NCBI GenBank assembly: GCA_914767715.1 | Contig: OU612075.1 | Span: 20,894,001 to 20,958,000 of the forward strand | Direction of reading: 5' to 3' | DNA length: 64,000 nucleotides | Source: Membranipora membranacea | Taxonomy: Eukaryota > Bryozoa > Gymnolaemata > Cheilostomatida > Membraniporidae | Shown here: positions 24,901-36,902 of the stretch, one piece after another | Layout of the letters: each line of letters begins with the position of its first letter | Position numbering within the stretch: position 1 is the first letter of the stretch | Translations under genes and position numbers: made by a program | The notes under the pieces: model-generated | Seen by the model: only the letters and a program-made list of their open reading frames with translations | What the model was told of the DNA's origin: nothing | The model's database searches: none

Positions 24901-26038
24901 ACATTGTGGTTCAAATCAGAACTACCATTGTGGTTCAATCCAAAACCACTGCACGCCTTTTGTCCCTCACATATGTTAACCCCTAGGATTTACATACCTT
25001 TGCTTTGGTAATGTACAGTAGGCCTACCAACTAAGTATTGTTGAAACGTACGTAAGTCCCAGAGCCCAATGTCTTTTAGACAGGTTCAAGTTCAAGCCAT
25101 TCCAGGGCACAGCGCTACTCCCAAACCTGGGTCTTTGGCTATGTTTGACTCCCTTGACATTGCCAAACACCCAGGTTTTGGAGTAGTCCTGTATTCCAAG
25201 GCCTACTTTATTCCCCCTATTGCTACATCAGTGTTTTGGTAGACATAGTTTGGTCCGTTTGCAGGCATTTGATGTTGCTCCCGACCCACTGGTCGCGCCG
25301 CAGCGTGACCAGTGGAAGGGAGCAACTGGAATGCAGGCTATTGGATTAAACATGATCTTTTGTTTTGGATACAAGCTGCTGCGGCCTCGTACTGCCTCGA
25401 TATTGTGTTGCTCTGTCTCTGTATGTAAGTCACCAATCACCATAGACCTATAGGGTGAATTATAACGTTAGACCACGTAATCTGTGGCATACTCTGGCCA
25501 TCAGTTGGCTTAGATACCGGATTAGGATAGGGCGCTGATGGAAGCGTGCTGTTTGCTCATAGATCTAAAACTAACTCAGTTGCCGATCAGCTGCCATCTA
25601 CCATCTGAAATGATTTGGTTGCGTGCTGAGTTTATTCCTTGATACAAATATGTGCTTACTATGCTCTGTCAAAAGGGAAGCTGTGGATTTCCTTTAGGAC
25701 TAAACACATGCATACATATGTGTTGTTTTCTATAACCTGATGTGAAGTCCAGTGATAAAAAACTGTCCTTCTATGATGCCTTGCTTGGAAATCACCATAA
25801 ATGTCATCTAATGTAATTTATGTTACTAAATCATGTTCTCTTCAGCAAGCTTTCAAAAACCCCTAGAACTGTGCCCGAAATGTTCATGAGATACATGAGG
25901 CCAGCTTGTTCCCAAAACAAAAAATTGCCACTGTTTCTATCCCAGATTCATAGAAGAGGTATAGAAGAGGGCAAACTGTTGTTATAAGCTGATGTGGTGA
26001 GCTGCAGTTATCACTGGATACAGCCAAGGGAGAAGAAT
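21947..26038. other. Divergent intergenic region between thiamine triphosphatase and VAMP7
   Basis: Four kilobases with no supportable gene. It holds three copies of CAGGGAGAATGG (near 22679, 23789 and 23819), the first forming a hairpin with CCATTCTCCCTG. There is also a GGCTAG-rich low-complexity patch at about 23955-23995, a small palindrome at about 24018-24037, and hairpin repeat family C at 25256-25343. Promoters of both genes must lie here, but no defined site is visible. Confidence 0.45.
25256..25343. repeat. Hairpin repeat family C, copy 1
   Basis: The inverted arms read TTGCTCCCGACCCACTGGTC and GACCAGTGGAAGGGAGCAA, with outer GCAGGCATT and AATGCAGGC. The order of blocks matches 44286-44392. 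It is a short fold-back element, and no target duplication is clear. Confidence 0.65.
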
Positions 26039-29000
26039 ATGCCTATCCTGTTTTCAACAGTATCTCGTGGGGTCACTATATTGGCTAAAAATGCCACATG
26101 CACCGGAAATTTCCTAGAAGTCACTGAGCAAGTACTGGCAAAGATAAAGTCACCAAATGAGAAGTTGACTTACGCACACGGAAAGTAAGTTATAGGTATC
26201 ATACCAGTATATTAACATTTTGACTTGGAGTATCGGGACATTTATCATGTACATGATGCCTAGGCCTACGCTATCAATACAATAGGCCGATAGCCTATCC
26301 ATCCCATATTAATCCGAAGATTAGCTTTGAAAATCACCTGTTGCAAGTAAATTTTTCTTATGTTGGTAACATGATAGTGTATTGTTTTTCTGTGACACAG
26401 TGTCAATTCTGGTATATCATTATCTGTGGTTAATTGACTAATATAAAACAAGAAGCTGTAACATAAACAAAGATGATATTTTATATAGCGAGATATCACC
26501 ATAATATGTTATCATCACATTATCTCTCTTTGTTTAGGTATCTGTTCCACTACATATCTGAGGATGGGATAGTATTTCTGTGTATCACAGATGATGTAAG
26601 TCATGTTAATGTAGTCTTAGCTTCCCAAGCCCACTCCTTGTGCGCCCTAGCTACAAACTTACATTACCTTATGGGAGAATACTTTTTACTGTATATATAA
26701 AATTAATGGGACTCAGAGAGAAGCCTGGTTAATAAACCACCTAATTATTTTTATCAGCCCAACATAGAAATACTATTTATATGATTATGGTCGTATCAAT
26801 GGTGAAGTAGTTTAATGCATGACTGCCTAGTACAGGAACCTAGAAATGAGGGCATATTAACATTTCACGCTCTCTACTTCGTACTGGTATATCACCAACC
26901 GGCCAATGGAGGTCAATGGAATCACCAAGTTCTCTTATCCAATCTTGGATACCTTCTCTGGGTCTAACTGTCACATTTATTTTGATTGATTTCAGGATTT
27001 TGAGAGATCAAAAGCTTTTGCTTTTCTATCAGAAGTAAAACGAAGGTGAGAACATGACGCAAACTCAACTGTTATACAAATAGATGGTATAAATCGTTCA
27101 CAGAAGGGTGCTCATAATAAGGCAGTTGGGGCTTATTCTTGACTGCCCTGTATCAGGCCTAGCACGCCCTGTTTCTGTCTTCTATGTGTGAAGCTATGTC
27201 AAAGTACCCACCCCATAACCAAATCGTCTTGAATCTAGCATCTCACAACCCTTAGATTCAAAGCAGCACCAGCTGCACATTACAATAACAGCTCCTATTT
27301 ATTACCTATGTTTCACTATGGTTATGATTAATTGCATCTGTTTGTTCAGATGATGTTTTTTTTCATAGGGCATGTTTAATGACCCATGTGATATTCAGTT
27401 AATGTAGAATATCTCGAAAAGACCTGTACAATTAGTGCCTTGTTTTATGGTGACTGTTGTCTCCACGATCTGTATTTACCAGATTCCGAACACAGTATGG
27501 AACAAGAGCACAAACCGCTCTACCTTATGCAATGAACACTGAATTCTCAAGGATTTTAGCTACACAAATGGTGAGTGTCCTCAATACATGACATAATGGA
27601 TTATTATCCTTTCTTCATACATATATGAGTCATGATTGGGTAATGCATGTGGTCTGGAGGTGTTTTAGTCAAGTTTTGAATATTTTCATAAATAAATTCA
27701 ATATATTTAATTATTTTATGAGGTTTTTTATCTAATCACCATGCCACCCCTATATAGTCATTTGTTCAATACACAATATTCCCCATATTCTATTCAAAAT
27801 AATAATGGTAAACACTTTGTTGTATCCAATGTGATACCAATAAGGGTGTGATGTACATAAGTGAGGAAAGTATGTGAAGCAGTTTGTGTTGGACAGATGA
27901 AAATTAGCTGAGCGTGTTGAACAATGATTTGTTTATCAGAGCCGTTTGACGCGACCTGTGTATTTTAAATAGGAAGTCTCTTTTATCAGTAGTGATTGTA
28001 TTTGATAATGACCTTGTTTACACTATTATTATGTTGCTATATATTCAGGCGTTTCACAGCAGGGATAGAGATCAAATAGCCGATGTAGAAGGTAATCTAG
28101 ATGAACTCAAAGGTATCATGGTTAAAAATATTGGTAAGTTTGATAATAGCAGCTGATTTTGACTGTAATAATTCCTGCTCTACTCATTGGCTAACAAACC
28201 TATAATTTCGATAATTTATATGTGTGAGAAGTTGAAGTTTTTGTGACATTCATAGAGGAGTACAGTGAAGTGTACAATCATAGATCAGGTTTTAAGTATA
28301 TCCATACTCTGTGATAGTACAGAGCTAGAGAGCTAGTCATTATATTATATTTCCTTAATAATTTTTCTGACCGTTGACTGTGGTTCTTTATTATCAGCCT
28401 TGTTAACTAGATCTAATAACTAAGAAAAGCTGACACTTGACCCTAAAATTAGACTTATACTAGTCTGACTCAGAGTCATGTTTACTCAATACTTCCTCAG
28501 GAATAGTGACTGATAATTAGCCTCTGTTCTTACACATAGTCCGTGAATTTATTTTGGCACAGAGGGTTTGTTTATGCTGACCTAAGGTTCTGAGATTGTA
28601 TTGCTACTTGTCTCATGATCTTTACAGCCATAGAAATAGAGCTAAATAGAAACCTAGACCGCTCTTAGGAGTCGTCCCACTTTTCGCCAATAGCCTGTGT
28701 ATAAGAAATCGGTGCGGTGGTAGGGTTTCTTTCAAAAATAAAATTAGATGGACTAGCTGAAAAACTAACCCACTACCCTTACTACTATCTGGGTGTCACA
28801 GGAATTTTTTTTCTGGACATCGAAATTCATCAAGATAACAGGCTATCCCTACCACTGATTGTGGTTAACCAGTAATGACAAAAACCACAAATACTGGTTA
28901 GGCATCTATGTATTGATGTCTATGCTTACAGCACACTTACACATCCACAAGCTGTTTGGAAAACACGAACACAATTGCATTCGTCATATTGAATTATTGT

Positions 29001-30341
29001 ATGTTACGAAACAAAAACCAAGGTGAGTGATTGATGTGACGAAATGATGGAAGTAAATTCATGGTCTTTTTTATAAATTTTTGCAGCGAGCGTAGCAGAC
29101 AGAGGAGAGAAGCTAGAGCTGCTCATAGATAAGACTGAAGATCTAAGTAGTAATGTAAGCACAGTTAACTTTCCTATCCTGATTCAGAATGCTGAATAGA
29201 TGTAGTGACCTTTGCAACGATCGCTCTCTTTATAGTGTGAAAGTGGTTAAAAAATATCAAGTTTAGAGTTGTCCCCACGCGTACCACTGAGACTAATGTG
29301 TGGTAATCCTGTTACCTCGAAAACAATCATTAACCCTAGCCTAAGTAGAAAACCATATTTACAAATTTGACCATGCTTGAATTGGTGGCATTCTGATAGA
29401 CCCGCTCTCTTTCAGGCAATACCTAAGTTAGTTACCTGAGTTGTACAGTTTTGCTGTTGCTGTATGATATACGGTCCTTCATGTTTATTTACAGTCTGTC
29501 ACATTCAAGACCACCAGCCGAGCACTTGCCAGAAAGATGTGGTGGAGAAATGTTAAAATCACCGTTGCCATCGTCATTGTATCATTAGTAAGTACATTGG
29601 CTACATTCATGCCCAAGGCTATGATGATGTAACAAACTTCTATCAACTGTATATCAGAACATCCTTCATGTTGTCTATTTAGTAAAACTATATAAATACC
29701 ATAGACTTAATAATAATATATTATTATTATTATTAATAAGTCTACAGTATTCTTTTTAATTGCTTTCTATCTTCATGAAGTTGTGTGCTCACACTTCATG
29801 GACGCATAACTCTTATTTTTAAAAATAATGCAATGACAATCAGATTTCTCCTGGGAATCTCTAAGCCTAAGTACCATTGTCCCTGAGACCATTGCATAAA
29901 GCTTTTATATACGTATGTACATCCTTACAATAGTTTAAAGACCCTCACATAGTAAAGTGTAAGTAATTAGAGACAACTGTCTCAGCTAGAAATAAACTTG
30001 TAAATGACGCACTATGTAAAACCTATTTTGCGCTGTGTTAAACTTGTGAAATAAGTCGCTGTAGGACATTGAGTATGCGATCAGATTCACGAAAAAAATA
30101 CTGTGTAAGTGATATACTGTGATACACACCTCATTAGATTTTCACATCATGAGAGTACCATGTACACCCTTTAACATGAATACATACTCCTCCTTCTCAA
30201 CTGTTGTTAAAAAAGTTTCATTACTCCTCTTATTCGCCTCTAACGATCATTTTTTGCCCTATTTTTCAGATCATTCTAGTATTTATAGTATCTGCCTCCT
30301 GTAAAACTTTTAATTGGAGTAAATGTGGGGGAAAGAAGTAG
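26039..30341 (+). CDS. VAMP7: VAMP7, longin-domain R-SNARE
   Basis: Eight exons, 26039-26184, 26538-26595, 26996-27045, 27483-27570, 28049-28133, 29087-29154, 29495-29587 and 30270-30341, give 219 residues (human VAMP7 is 220). The start at 26039 (MPILFSTVSRG) matches the family; upstream in-frame codons lack an ATG. Residues 1-110 are the longin domain (ATCTGNFLEVTEQ, KLTYAHG, FLCITDDDFERSKAF, AQTALPYAMN). The SNARE motif runs about 120-180 (VEGNLDELKGIMVKNI), with the zero-layer arginine R148 in ADRGEKLELL. TTSRALARKMWW precedes one C-terminal transmembrane helix (about 186-206), ending in a short Cys/Lys-rich luminal tail. The family drives fusion of late endosomes and lysosomes with each other and with the plasma membrane. 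AATAAA lies at 30798-30803. Confidence 0.96.
29699..29747. repeat. Short palindromic TAA-rich element, copy 1
   Basis: CCATAGACTTAATAATAA at the left and TTATTAATAAGTCTACAG at the right form an inverted repeat around an AT core in VAMP7 intron 7. The same left end begins the element at 37726-37778. Confidence 0.55.
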
Positions 30342-31405
30342 ACTCTCTCCTCAGAGATATTGTGTTGGCGAGGGATCTGTATCGGGCTAAGGAAGCCGTG
30401 ATTGGTAGCATTCTTAATTTTTGAAAACTGACGAACAGTGTTTTGGCTTATTGTGCATTAGCCTAGTTCCAATGAAATACCCTCTGCTATGATACTATAT
30501 ACATGTACACTTTTTTGCTGCCACTCAACGAAGTCTATAAGATGTTTGGACGATCGACTGGCCAGGGTACTTTCATTGTGACTAAATATTCACCCTAGTT
30601 TAGGCCATGAGTTATCATCACCATATTGCATGATGTTGTTTAAACCTAGTTTTAGTCATGTACTCTGCAGAGCTCACCCTATCTTTATTGCTGCACATTT
30701 GGTACTTCATTATGCACCATGCCAACACATGCTGGACGCATTTGTTCTCATACTACATTTTTTCTAAAATTAACATATTAAGATTGTGTGTTTAATCAAT
30801 AAATACTCGTTACAGAAACAAATCATCCATATTTTTTCTCTCTCTCTGATCTGTCCGATTGTCATGATTGTAGATGTGGAGAAGAATTTCAGAAGTTTGA
30901 AACTTCACTACTCGGCATGAGCCACAATTTAAGTATAGAGATGTGGGCAATTCCTGTTATAACCCTGTGTTACGATCAAAGACCTAAAATTATATATAAC
31001 AACAGCTATTTCAAACATATAGCAGTGGACCAATAGGAGATCGAGAGTCATCCCGCCTTGTCTGTCTAATTTTTGGTGGATAGAAAGGAAGTGAACAGTG
31101 AACATATCCGACAGTGCAGGTAATGCCAGGTATACCTGAGTCAGCTGAATAACTATGACAATGGTGCAGTTTGTTTCTCTAATTATGTAGTAATTGGTTT
31201 CATCACAATAATTATGCGTGATATTCCATTATCACTTCACTAGAAAATTAGATCATTATTAAAGAAACTGTGAAAGTTTTATCTTCCTCTCTATCTGGGC
31301 AATGCCCGCGCATTCAGCACACTGACGTAAGGTGTAAATTATTGAATTCATTTAAATAGATCTGGCATTCTGGATAAGTCAGTCGGCAACCAACAGTCAT
31401 CGGAC
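30342..31405. other. VAMP7 3' UTR and GPCR upstream region
   Basis: No gene. It contains AATAAA at 30798-30803 for VAMP7. The last 500 bases should hold the GPCR promoter, but I recognise no element. Confidence 0.5.
30798..30803 (+). terminator. Candidate VAMP7 polyadenylation signal
   Basis: AATAAA about 460 bases past the VAMP7 stop. Confidence 0.5.
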
Positions 31406-32377
31406 ATGGACAGGCAGGCACAGCTCTGTGATGTATCACTTCCAGTTTGTGGACCACTGGGCTGGGAGGTAGCCGCTATAACAATAAACGCTTTAGGTGT
31501 TCTTATAAATATTGTACATCTTGTTGCTCTGAGTAAAATACCAAATATTAAAGGAACAGCTTACTTGAAGATCCTTAAGATTATGAGTGTAGCTGACGTC
31601 TTTGCAAGCACTTCAAACGGGATGCGGAAATTTTGTCCACTGCGACATCAGTTTTATCATCACTCACAGATGATCACTGCTATTAGCTCTACATTGTTTG
31701 ACTCGCCAGCGGTATGGAGATATTACGTCTTAGTGATTGCTACCATAGACAGACACACTGCTATCTGCAGGCCGTACATGTACAACACAAGTCTTGTCAC
31801 CCGCTACACAACAGCCTGTATGATTGCTCCTCTAGCGTTTGTCATCCCAAGTCTGGCTGTTCGCGACATCATCTTTTTTGACTCTGTTTGCGTTCACAAT
31901 ATCGCAGGCCCATCTAGCTTCCTGAGTGGCGAGGGACCCTCTCTCGTTACATCAGGTATACTCACCATCCCATTCTTGATAACGATGGGTTTATCTTCTC
32001 TTATAATGCATGAGCTCTTCAGAATGAGACAGCGATCTCTCAGCGATCAGCAGAGAAGCATCACCAACGCTGCCAAGTACATCCTACGGCTAAACGTCCT
32101 ATTCATCATATGCCTCTTTCCAGCCATACTCTGGACTTTTCACTCGGCCTACGGACAGGGGCATGTAGCTAACAGTCTAGGATGGTTAGCAGTAGAGACG
32201 TTCGCTGTATACAGTATCGTCAACTGTGTGCTGTATGGTTGGATGAGTAAGAACTATCAGCAGACAGTCGCTAAGATGTTTAGGATAACTTCTCCTAATG
32301 TCTACCCTTCAGATCCGGAGGACCTACCTACAGTAGTATCTACAGGAAGTTCTCAACAAACAATTCTACATAAGTAA
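31406..32377 (+). CDS. Intronless rhodopsin-like (class A) G-protein-coupled receptor, orphan
   Basis: One uninterrupted frame of 323 residues with seven hydrophobic segments at about 21-43, 53-71, 103-122, 134-152, 179-205, 225-248 and 259-281. The DRY motif at the end of helix 3 is DRH (115-117, in ATIDRHTAICRP). Helix 2 carries the usual acidic residue (D64 in SVADVF). Helix 6 has P239 but no CWxP. Helix 7 has NCVLY (273-277) in place of NPxxY. C162 in the second extracellular loop may pair with C77. The short N-terminus (about 20 residues) suggests a small ligand or peptide held in the helix bundle. The receptor broadly resembles invertebrate neuropeptide or FMRFamide-like receptors, but the ligand cannot be assigned. 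AATAAA lies at 32517-32522, 140 bases after the stop, which supports a compact transcription unit. Confidence 0.88.
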   Translation: MDRQAQLCDVSLPVCGPLGWEVAAITINALGVLINIVHLVALSKIPNIKGTAYLKILKIMSVADVFASTSNGMRKFCPLRHQFYHHSQMITAISSTLFDSPAVWRYYVLVIATIDRHTAICRPYMYNTSLVTRYTTACMIAPLAFVIPSLAVRDIIFFDSVCVHNIAGPSSFLSGEGPSLVTSGILTIPFLITMGLSSLIMHELFRMRQRSLSDQQRSITNAAKYILRLNVLFIICLFPAILWTFHSAYGQGHVANSLGWLAVETFAVYSIVNCVLYGWMSKNYQQTVAKMFRITSPNVYPSDPEDLPTVVSTGSSQQTILHK

Positions 32378-33552
32378 CAGTATTAGCTTACCTGTTCACA
32401 AAAGCCCGCAATATTCGCAAGCTGTATATGTAGTCACTCATCGAATGGAATTTGTAGCCATCTATGTTATAACATAATGTGTCTTTTGATTCTAAGATAT
32501 TGCAGTTTGAATGTTCAATAAAACTGAGAGCAACATCTTCCCCTTCAACAATATAGCCAAGTTCACACAAAAAAAGATGGCAGAATGCATATTTTTTATA
32601 ACATAACAGAGATATTAGATGTGGCATATATTTTGACATCTTTTTCTTATTTCTAAAGGTCTGAACTGTTTATAAAAATATAAGCAGTCAAAATATATAT
32701 CAACTTTCTTATAAATTTTTTTTTCTATTTTTATTGTTGTTTGATAAGAGCAACGATCGTTCGTTAAAGAGAGCAGAGAGGTTTTAAATATTCATTACAA
32801 AATACTGTAAATAATGGTCACTGGTAAATTACAAAAGTAACATAAAGGACACAGGTATCTAATTTAAATGCTTGACCATCAATCCAGTATTACCTTAGGA
32901 GAACTACCATCAACCAACACCAGGAATAGAATATCACCAGCGGCAATCGATGCTGAATTTAGTTAGAGAGCGATTTTATTAAAATGCTAATAATATCTGG
33001 TCCCAACTCAATGACATGGACAGTACAAACGATGTCGGCGAATCACCCTTCTGAATTCCAATAAAGAACAATAACATACTCTTTTTTTAACTGCCATGAT
33101 ATGAACACCCACTAAAACAAAAAATTATTCATTCTTCCTTTTCACTACTCATTGATTGACATAATCAGAAGACATGTTTTTCTCCGGGGTATATGATCTG
33201 TAGCACAGTCACTTCTCATAAGTGTGACCGTAATATTCATGTCTATGGAGATAACAGGGATATCTTAGCTCAAGCACTTGAACTCCGGCCTGATCAGCCT
33301 GTTTTTCTTTGCTTCATTGGAAAGGAAAAGGAAATCATATACTCTCATCAAAAATTAAATTTTTCAATTGTCTGCAAATCCAAAAAGCTGTAAAAGTATA
33401 ACAAGCACTGGCTGACACACGCCCCTCGGGATTATGGTTAACATTTTATACAACTTGGCTTATATCAAAATTCCATGTCTCTCAATTTTTTTTTCAGAAC
33501 GCGTTGTATTGATTTTCCAGCAATAGCGGAAACACGTCATTTCACAAAGGAT
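32378..33552. other. Intergenic, nothing recognised
   Basis: AT-rich, without a credible open frame. AATAAA at 32517-32522 probably ends the GPCR transcript. The segment stops where LINE fragment B begins. Confidence 0.5.
32517..32522 (+). terminator. Candidate GPCR polyadenylation signal
   Basis: AATAAA 140 bases after the GPCR stop codon. Confidence 0.55.
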
Positions 33553-34689
33553 AACATGTTTCAGTTTCAGTTTATTTTACATTCAGTATCATTGTATGAT
33601 AAAAACGAATGATAACAGTGTAAAGAACAAAAAAAAGTCTACTAGGCAAAATTATCACTTGTTCAGATAAGACATAAAAAATGGGAAAAAAGATTCGGCA
33701 CGTTTTTGTGTTCGGCATACAACAGGCCTAAAAATATTGTTTCGACGAGAGGATATTCTACTGCATGTATTAAAGTGTACTCTACTCAAAAGTGGATGCT
33801 GTGGATCAGAGGCTATTTTGTTAAAGTGTCGTTCGCCAAGAGTAAATAAAAAATCACATACAGAAGGTAGCTCATCACAAAGGATAACATATACAAAGGA
33901 AAGGATAACATGTACAAAGAGGCTAAAATATGATGTCTGTGTACATTAAAAAATGATATATTGAGTGGAATAGGAGGATCAACGCTGCCTTGTGAAAGCA
34001 AAGAGCAACCGCGTTTATTTCAATGCAAACTCACAATGAACAAAAAACTAAATTTAATCGTACAAGGACATTATTGGGCGAGAAATCCGATTTCATAGTG
34101 GGAAAACCCAGGGTCTAGAAGAGTCTAGAAGGGTCTAGAAGGGTCTGGGAGGGTTTAGAAGGGTCTAGAAGGGTCTAGATGGGTCTAGAAGGGTCTAGAG
34201 TATGTTATCTCCCCTGCAACATATTAACACAAAAATGATGACCTACTGACAGTATAACAATAAGCCTAGCCCTGGATTGCCTAGGACACTAATTATCTCA
34301 AAATGTATTGCCCACAAAATATACAGCTGAGTGAAGAAAGCAAGTCATGTCATATTTATAAAAGATCGTCTTTGATAGTGCTTCGGTGCAGCACTTTTTC
34401 ACCAGCGAACATTGTAGTCACTGTCTTCTGGATAGATAGTTTTGAGGCAACGTTTTTGAATGCTCTCCAGCTTGTCAATGTCATACTGCACTAGAGACGG
34501 AAACCATGCCGGACATGCATAGGTTTACAGGCTTCTGATGATTGTTTTGTAATATCTACACAAGCCGTCAGGTGACACTTCGTGTTGTTTGAGTAGTAAT
34601 AAGGCTTAATGTTTGGTGTTGCTGCGGTCAGTGATTGTAGTTATATGTTCATAAAATCGCAGCCGGTGATCGAGAGTAACACCGTCACC
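33553..34689 (-). mobile_element. LINE-type retrotransposon fragment B (3' part of reverse transcriptase ORF and 3' UTR)
   Basis: On the minus strand, about 34689-34350 translates, with stops, to the region after the reverse transcriptase core: LDHRLRFYEHI, then YACPAWFPSLVQYDIDKLES and IQKRCLKTIYPED, typical of jockey/CR1-like LINEs. The 3' end reads GAATGTAAAATAAACTGAAA followed by another CTGAAAC unit at about 33553-33585. The same GTAAAATAAAC end occurs in fragment A. It is 5'-truncated and inactive. A 10-bp tandem repeat lies inside. Confidence 0.75.
34111..34200. repeat. Decamer tandem repeat
   Basis: Exactly nine 10-bp units of GGGTCTAGAA with scattered substitutions (GAGTCTAGAA, GGGTCTGGGA, GGGTTTAGAA, GGGTCTAGAT, GGGTCTAGAG). 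It lies within LINE fragment B. Confidence 0.95.
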
Positions 34690-36895
34690 AAGGAGTTGAG
34701 TTGAGTTGAGTTTATTTTACATTCGTAATTATCCTTTGAAGTGGGAAGCATTAATGATAGTACTTGAATGCTTACAGCATTTAAAAAACTAAAATTTGTG
34801 TCCAGAGTTATAACAATTCATATAAAACGTAAAAAAACTGCTATTCCTCTTCTCTGCCCTTGCTTTCTTAGGCCTTAAACAGTATGGCATCGAGAGGATC
34901 TCCTGGAGTTATTAAAAATGATTCTATCATGTAGCGGATGTGCACAGCTGTTGGCCACCTTACTAAAATGGTGGTAGATTGACGTATAATAAAATCATCA
35001 AGCGGAATCAAATCCAGCATATCCAGCCTATCGCCATATGGCGCATAAGGGAAAATAATTCTGGTGGCAGTGTCTTGACTCTTGAACATGCTCAAGCTTT
35101 GATTTGGTAGTGTCTGATAAAAATTGATAAAAAAACTGGTGCACCATAGCTGAGAACTGATCTAATGTTAGCACAGTAAAAATTACATAAGCCAGTCGAG
35201 GACATTCCAATTTTTTGAGTTGTTTTATTAAAAATAACGAGTTGCAGCTTTTGATTATAATATTAACATGTGGAATAAAAGTCAGGTGGTCATCAATGAA
35301 GATGCCTAAAAACTTCATCACTTGGGAGGGATTGACGCTGCTATTCTCAAATAATACTGGATTTCGGTGATCTTGTAAATAGTTCAAATAAAAATTCATA
35401 ATAACAGTCTTGTCAGCATTCAAGAGCATTATGATTGTTTGCTGACCATAGAGCTGTCTGTTCAATGGCTGGTACAATTGATAGCTATCAGGGTCCCTAA
35501 CTCTTAAATAGAAAGTACTATCATCTGCATACTTAACAGTTTTGAACTCAGGAACCAGGAGATCGTTAATGTATATGAGCCCGAGTTTTGTGCCCTGTGG
35601 AGCTCCAACATTGATGTCAATGTATTCTGAAGTGGAGCTGTTGAATTTCACACACTGCTTACGTCTTTTCAGGAAGTCTGATATGAGTCTGATAACCTGA
35701 GGGTGGAATTCGTGGTCGTTCATTTTCTGCAGCACTATGGATGGTTGCAGCCGATCAAAGGCTTTGGAAAAGTCCAATGATGCTAACTGGATATATTTGG
35801 TTTGAATTTTGTCGAGATCTGTTGTTATGTCGTCGACAAGCTGGAGTATCGCGTCAATGGTGCCTACTTTCTCCTGATATGCATACTGCGTTGGCTCAAT
35901 TATTTGCTGCAGTTTAGCTCGCATTTTGCTGATCATGATCTGTTCGGCCAGTGTTCCGAGATGGAATAACAAGGATATAGGCCGATAATCTTTGTATTGG
36001 CTAGGCTGTTTGGTTTTAGGCAGGGGTTTTACTTCCGCTCTCTTCCAGATATCCGGATACTCTCCACAGTCTAGCATTGTATTGATTATATGTTGTACCG
36101 GTATACACATGTCTTCACATCCGTCTATTGACACCCAGGATGGAAAATCTAGAGTGTTACATGCCTTGGTACGGTCGATTTTACTGAGCAGCATTTTTAT
36201 CTCACCAAGACTGATGTGCTGTAGAAGAGTATATGACGAGGGTGTGTCAGGTGGGGATTCTTTTCTTGCTTCTCCCCCAACGCTCTTGAAATATGAATTG
36301 AGATTTTTGGCTACATCACAGTCGGATAGGCATTTGTCTTCTATTACCGTTGTTGTATTGGTTGTATGGCTGCTTTCGTTGTTGGTTGTGAGTTTTTTTA
36401 CAGTTGCCCACCACTTTTTAGCATTTTTGTTGACATTCAGCTGTTTGCTCACAAACTTCCTCTTGCTACTTTGAACTTTTTGCTGAACCGTCGCCTTGAG
36501 CTGCTTGTAACCGGAACTGCCTTTGCGGTATGCTTTGTCCCTGGTTGTGATGTTTTCTCAATGTCTGCTTTTATCCAGGGCGGCTTGTCCTGTCGCTGTT
36601 TTTTAGTCTGGTATGGACAATGTTTATTGAGGAGCTGATCGATAGATTCGTGTAGATTAACAACCTGTTGGTGAACATTTTGCAATCGTTGATAACATTA
36701 CTCCAATCATGTTGTGCTAATGAAACCCGGAACTCATTCTTGTGACCTGGAGTGATGAGGCGTTGTTTTACTGGGATGTAACGTTTGCGTTTTGCTGGCT
36801 GTCAATTCAGGAGTAAACAGCAGTGATCATTGTCGCCGAGTGGAGATAATTTTTCAGCTTGAATTCTTCTACTCTCTCTATACTACAGGTGTTGA
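34690..36895 (-). pseudogene. Decayed non-LTR retrotransposon A (endonuclease end, linker, reverse transcriptase)
   Basis: On the minus strand the order is as follows. The last part of an AP-type endonuclease (LSPLGDNDHC, about 36850) is followed by a stop. A linker carries KPPWIKADIE (about 36590). The reverse transcriptase lies at 36452-35028: PLPKTKQPSQYKDYRPISLL, LDFSKAFDRL, GAPQGTKLG and the catalytic VKYADDSTF. A frameshift near 35080 separates the C-terminal tail (RIIFPYAPYGDRLDMLDLIP). Another frameshift lies near 36555. The 3' end has GTAAAATAAAC followed by CAACT repeats at about 34694-34720. The copy lacks a 5' half and cannot be active. It belongs to the jockey/CR1-like group of LINEs; finer placement is not possible by eye. 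Confidence 0.88.
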
Positions 36896-36902
36896 TGATC
36901 AC

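Noticed and set aside
25994-26038. N-terminal extension of VAMP7 upstream of the ATG
   Set aside because: It has no ATG, and the conserved longin start is at 26039.
35992-36638. Plus-strand open frames of 90-160 codons
   Set aside because: They are antisense shadows of the LINE reverse transcriptase and linker read on the minus strand.
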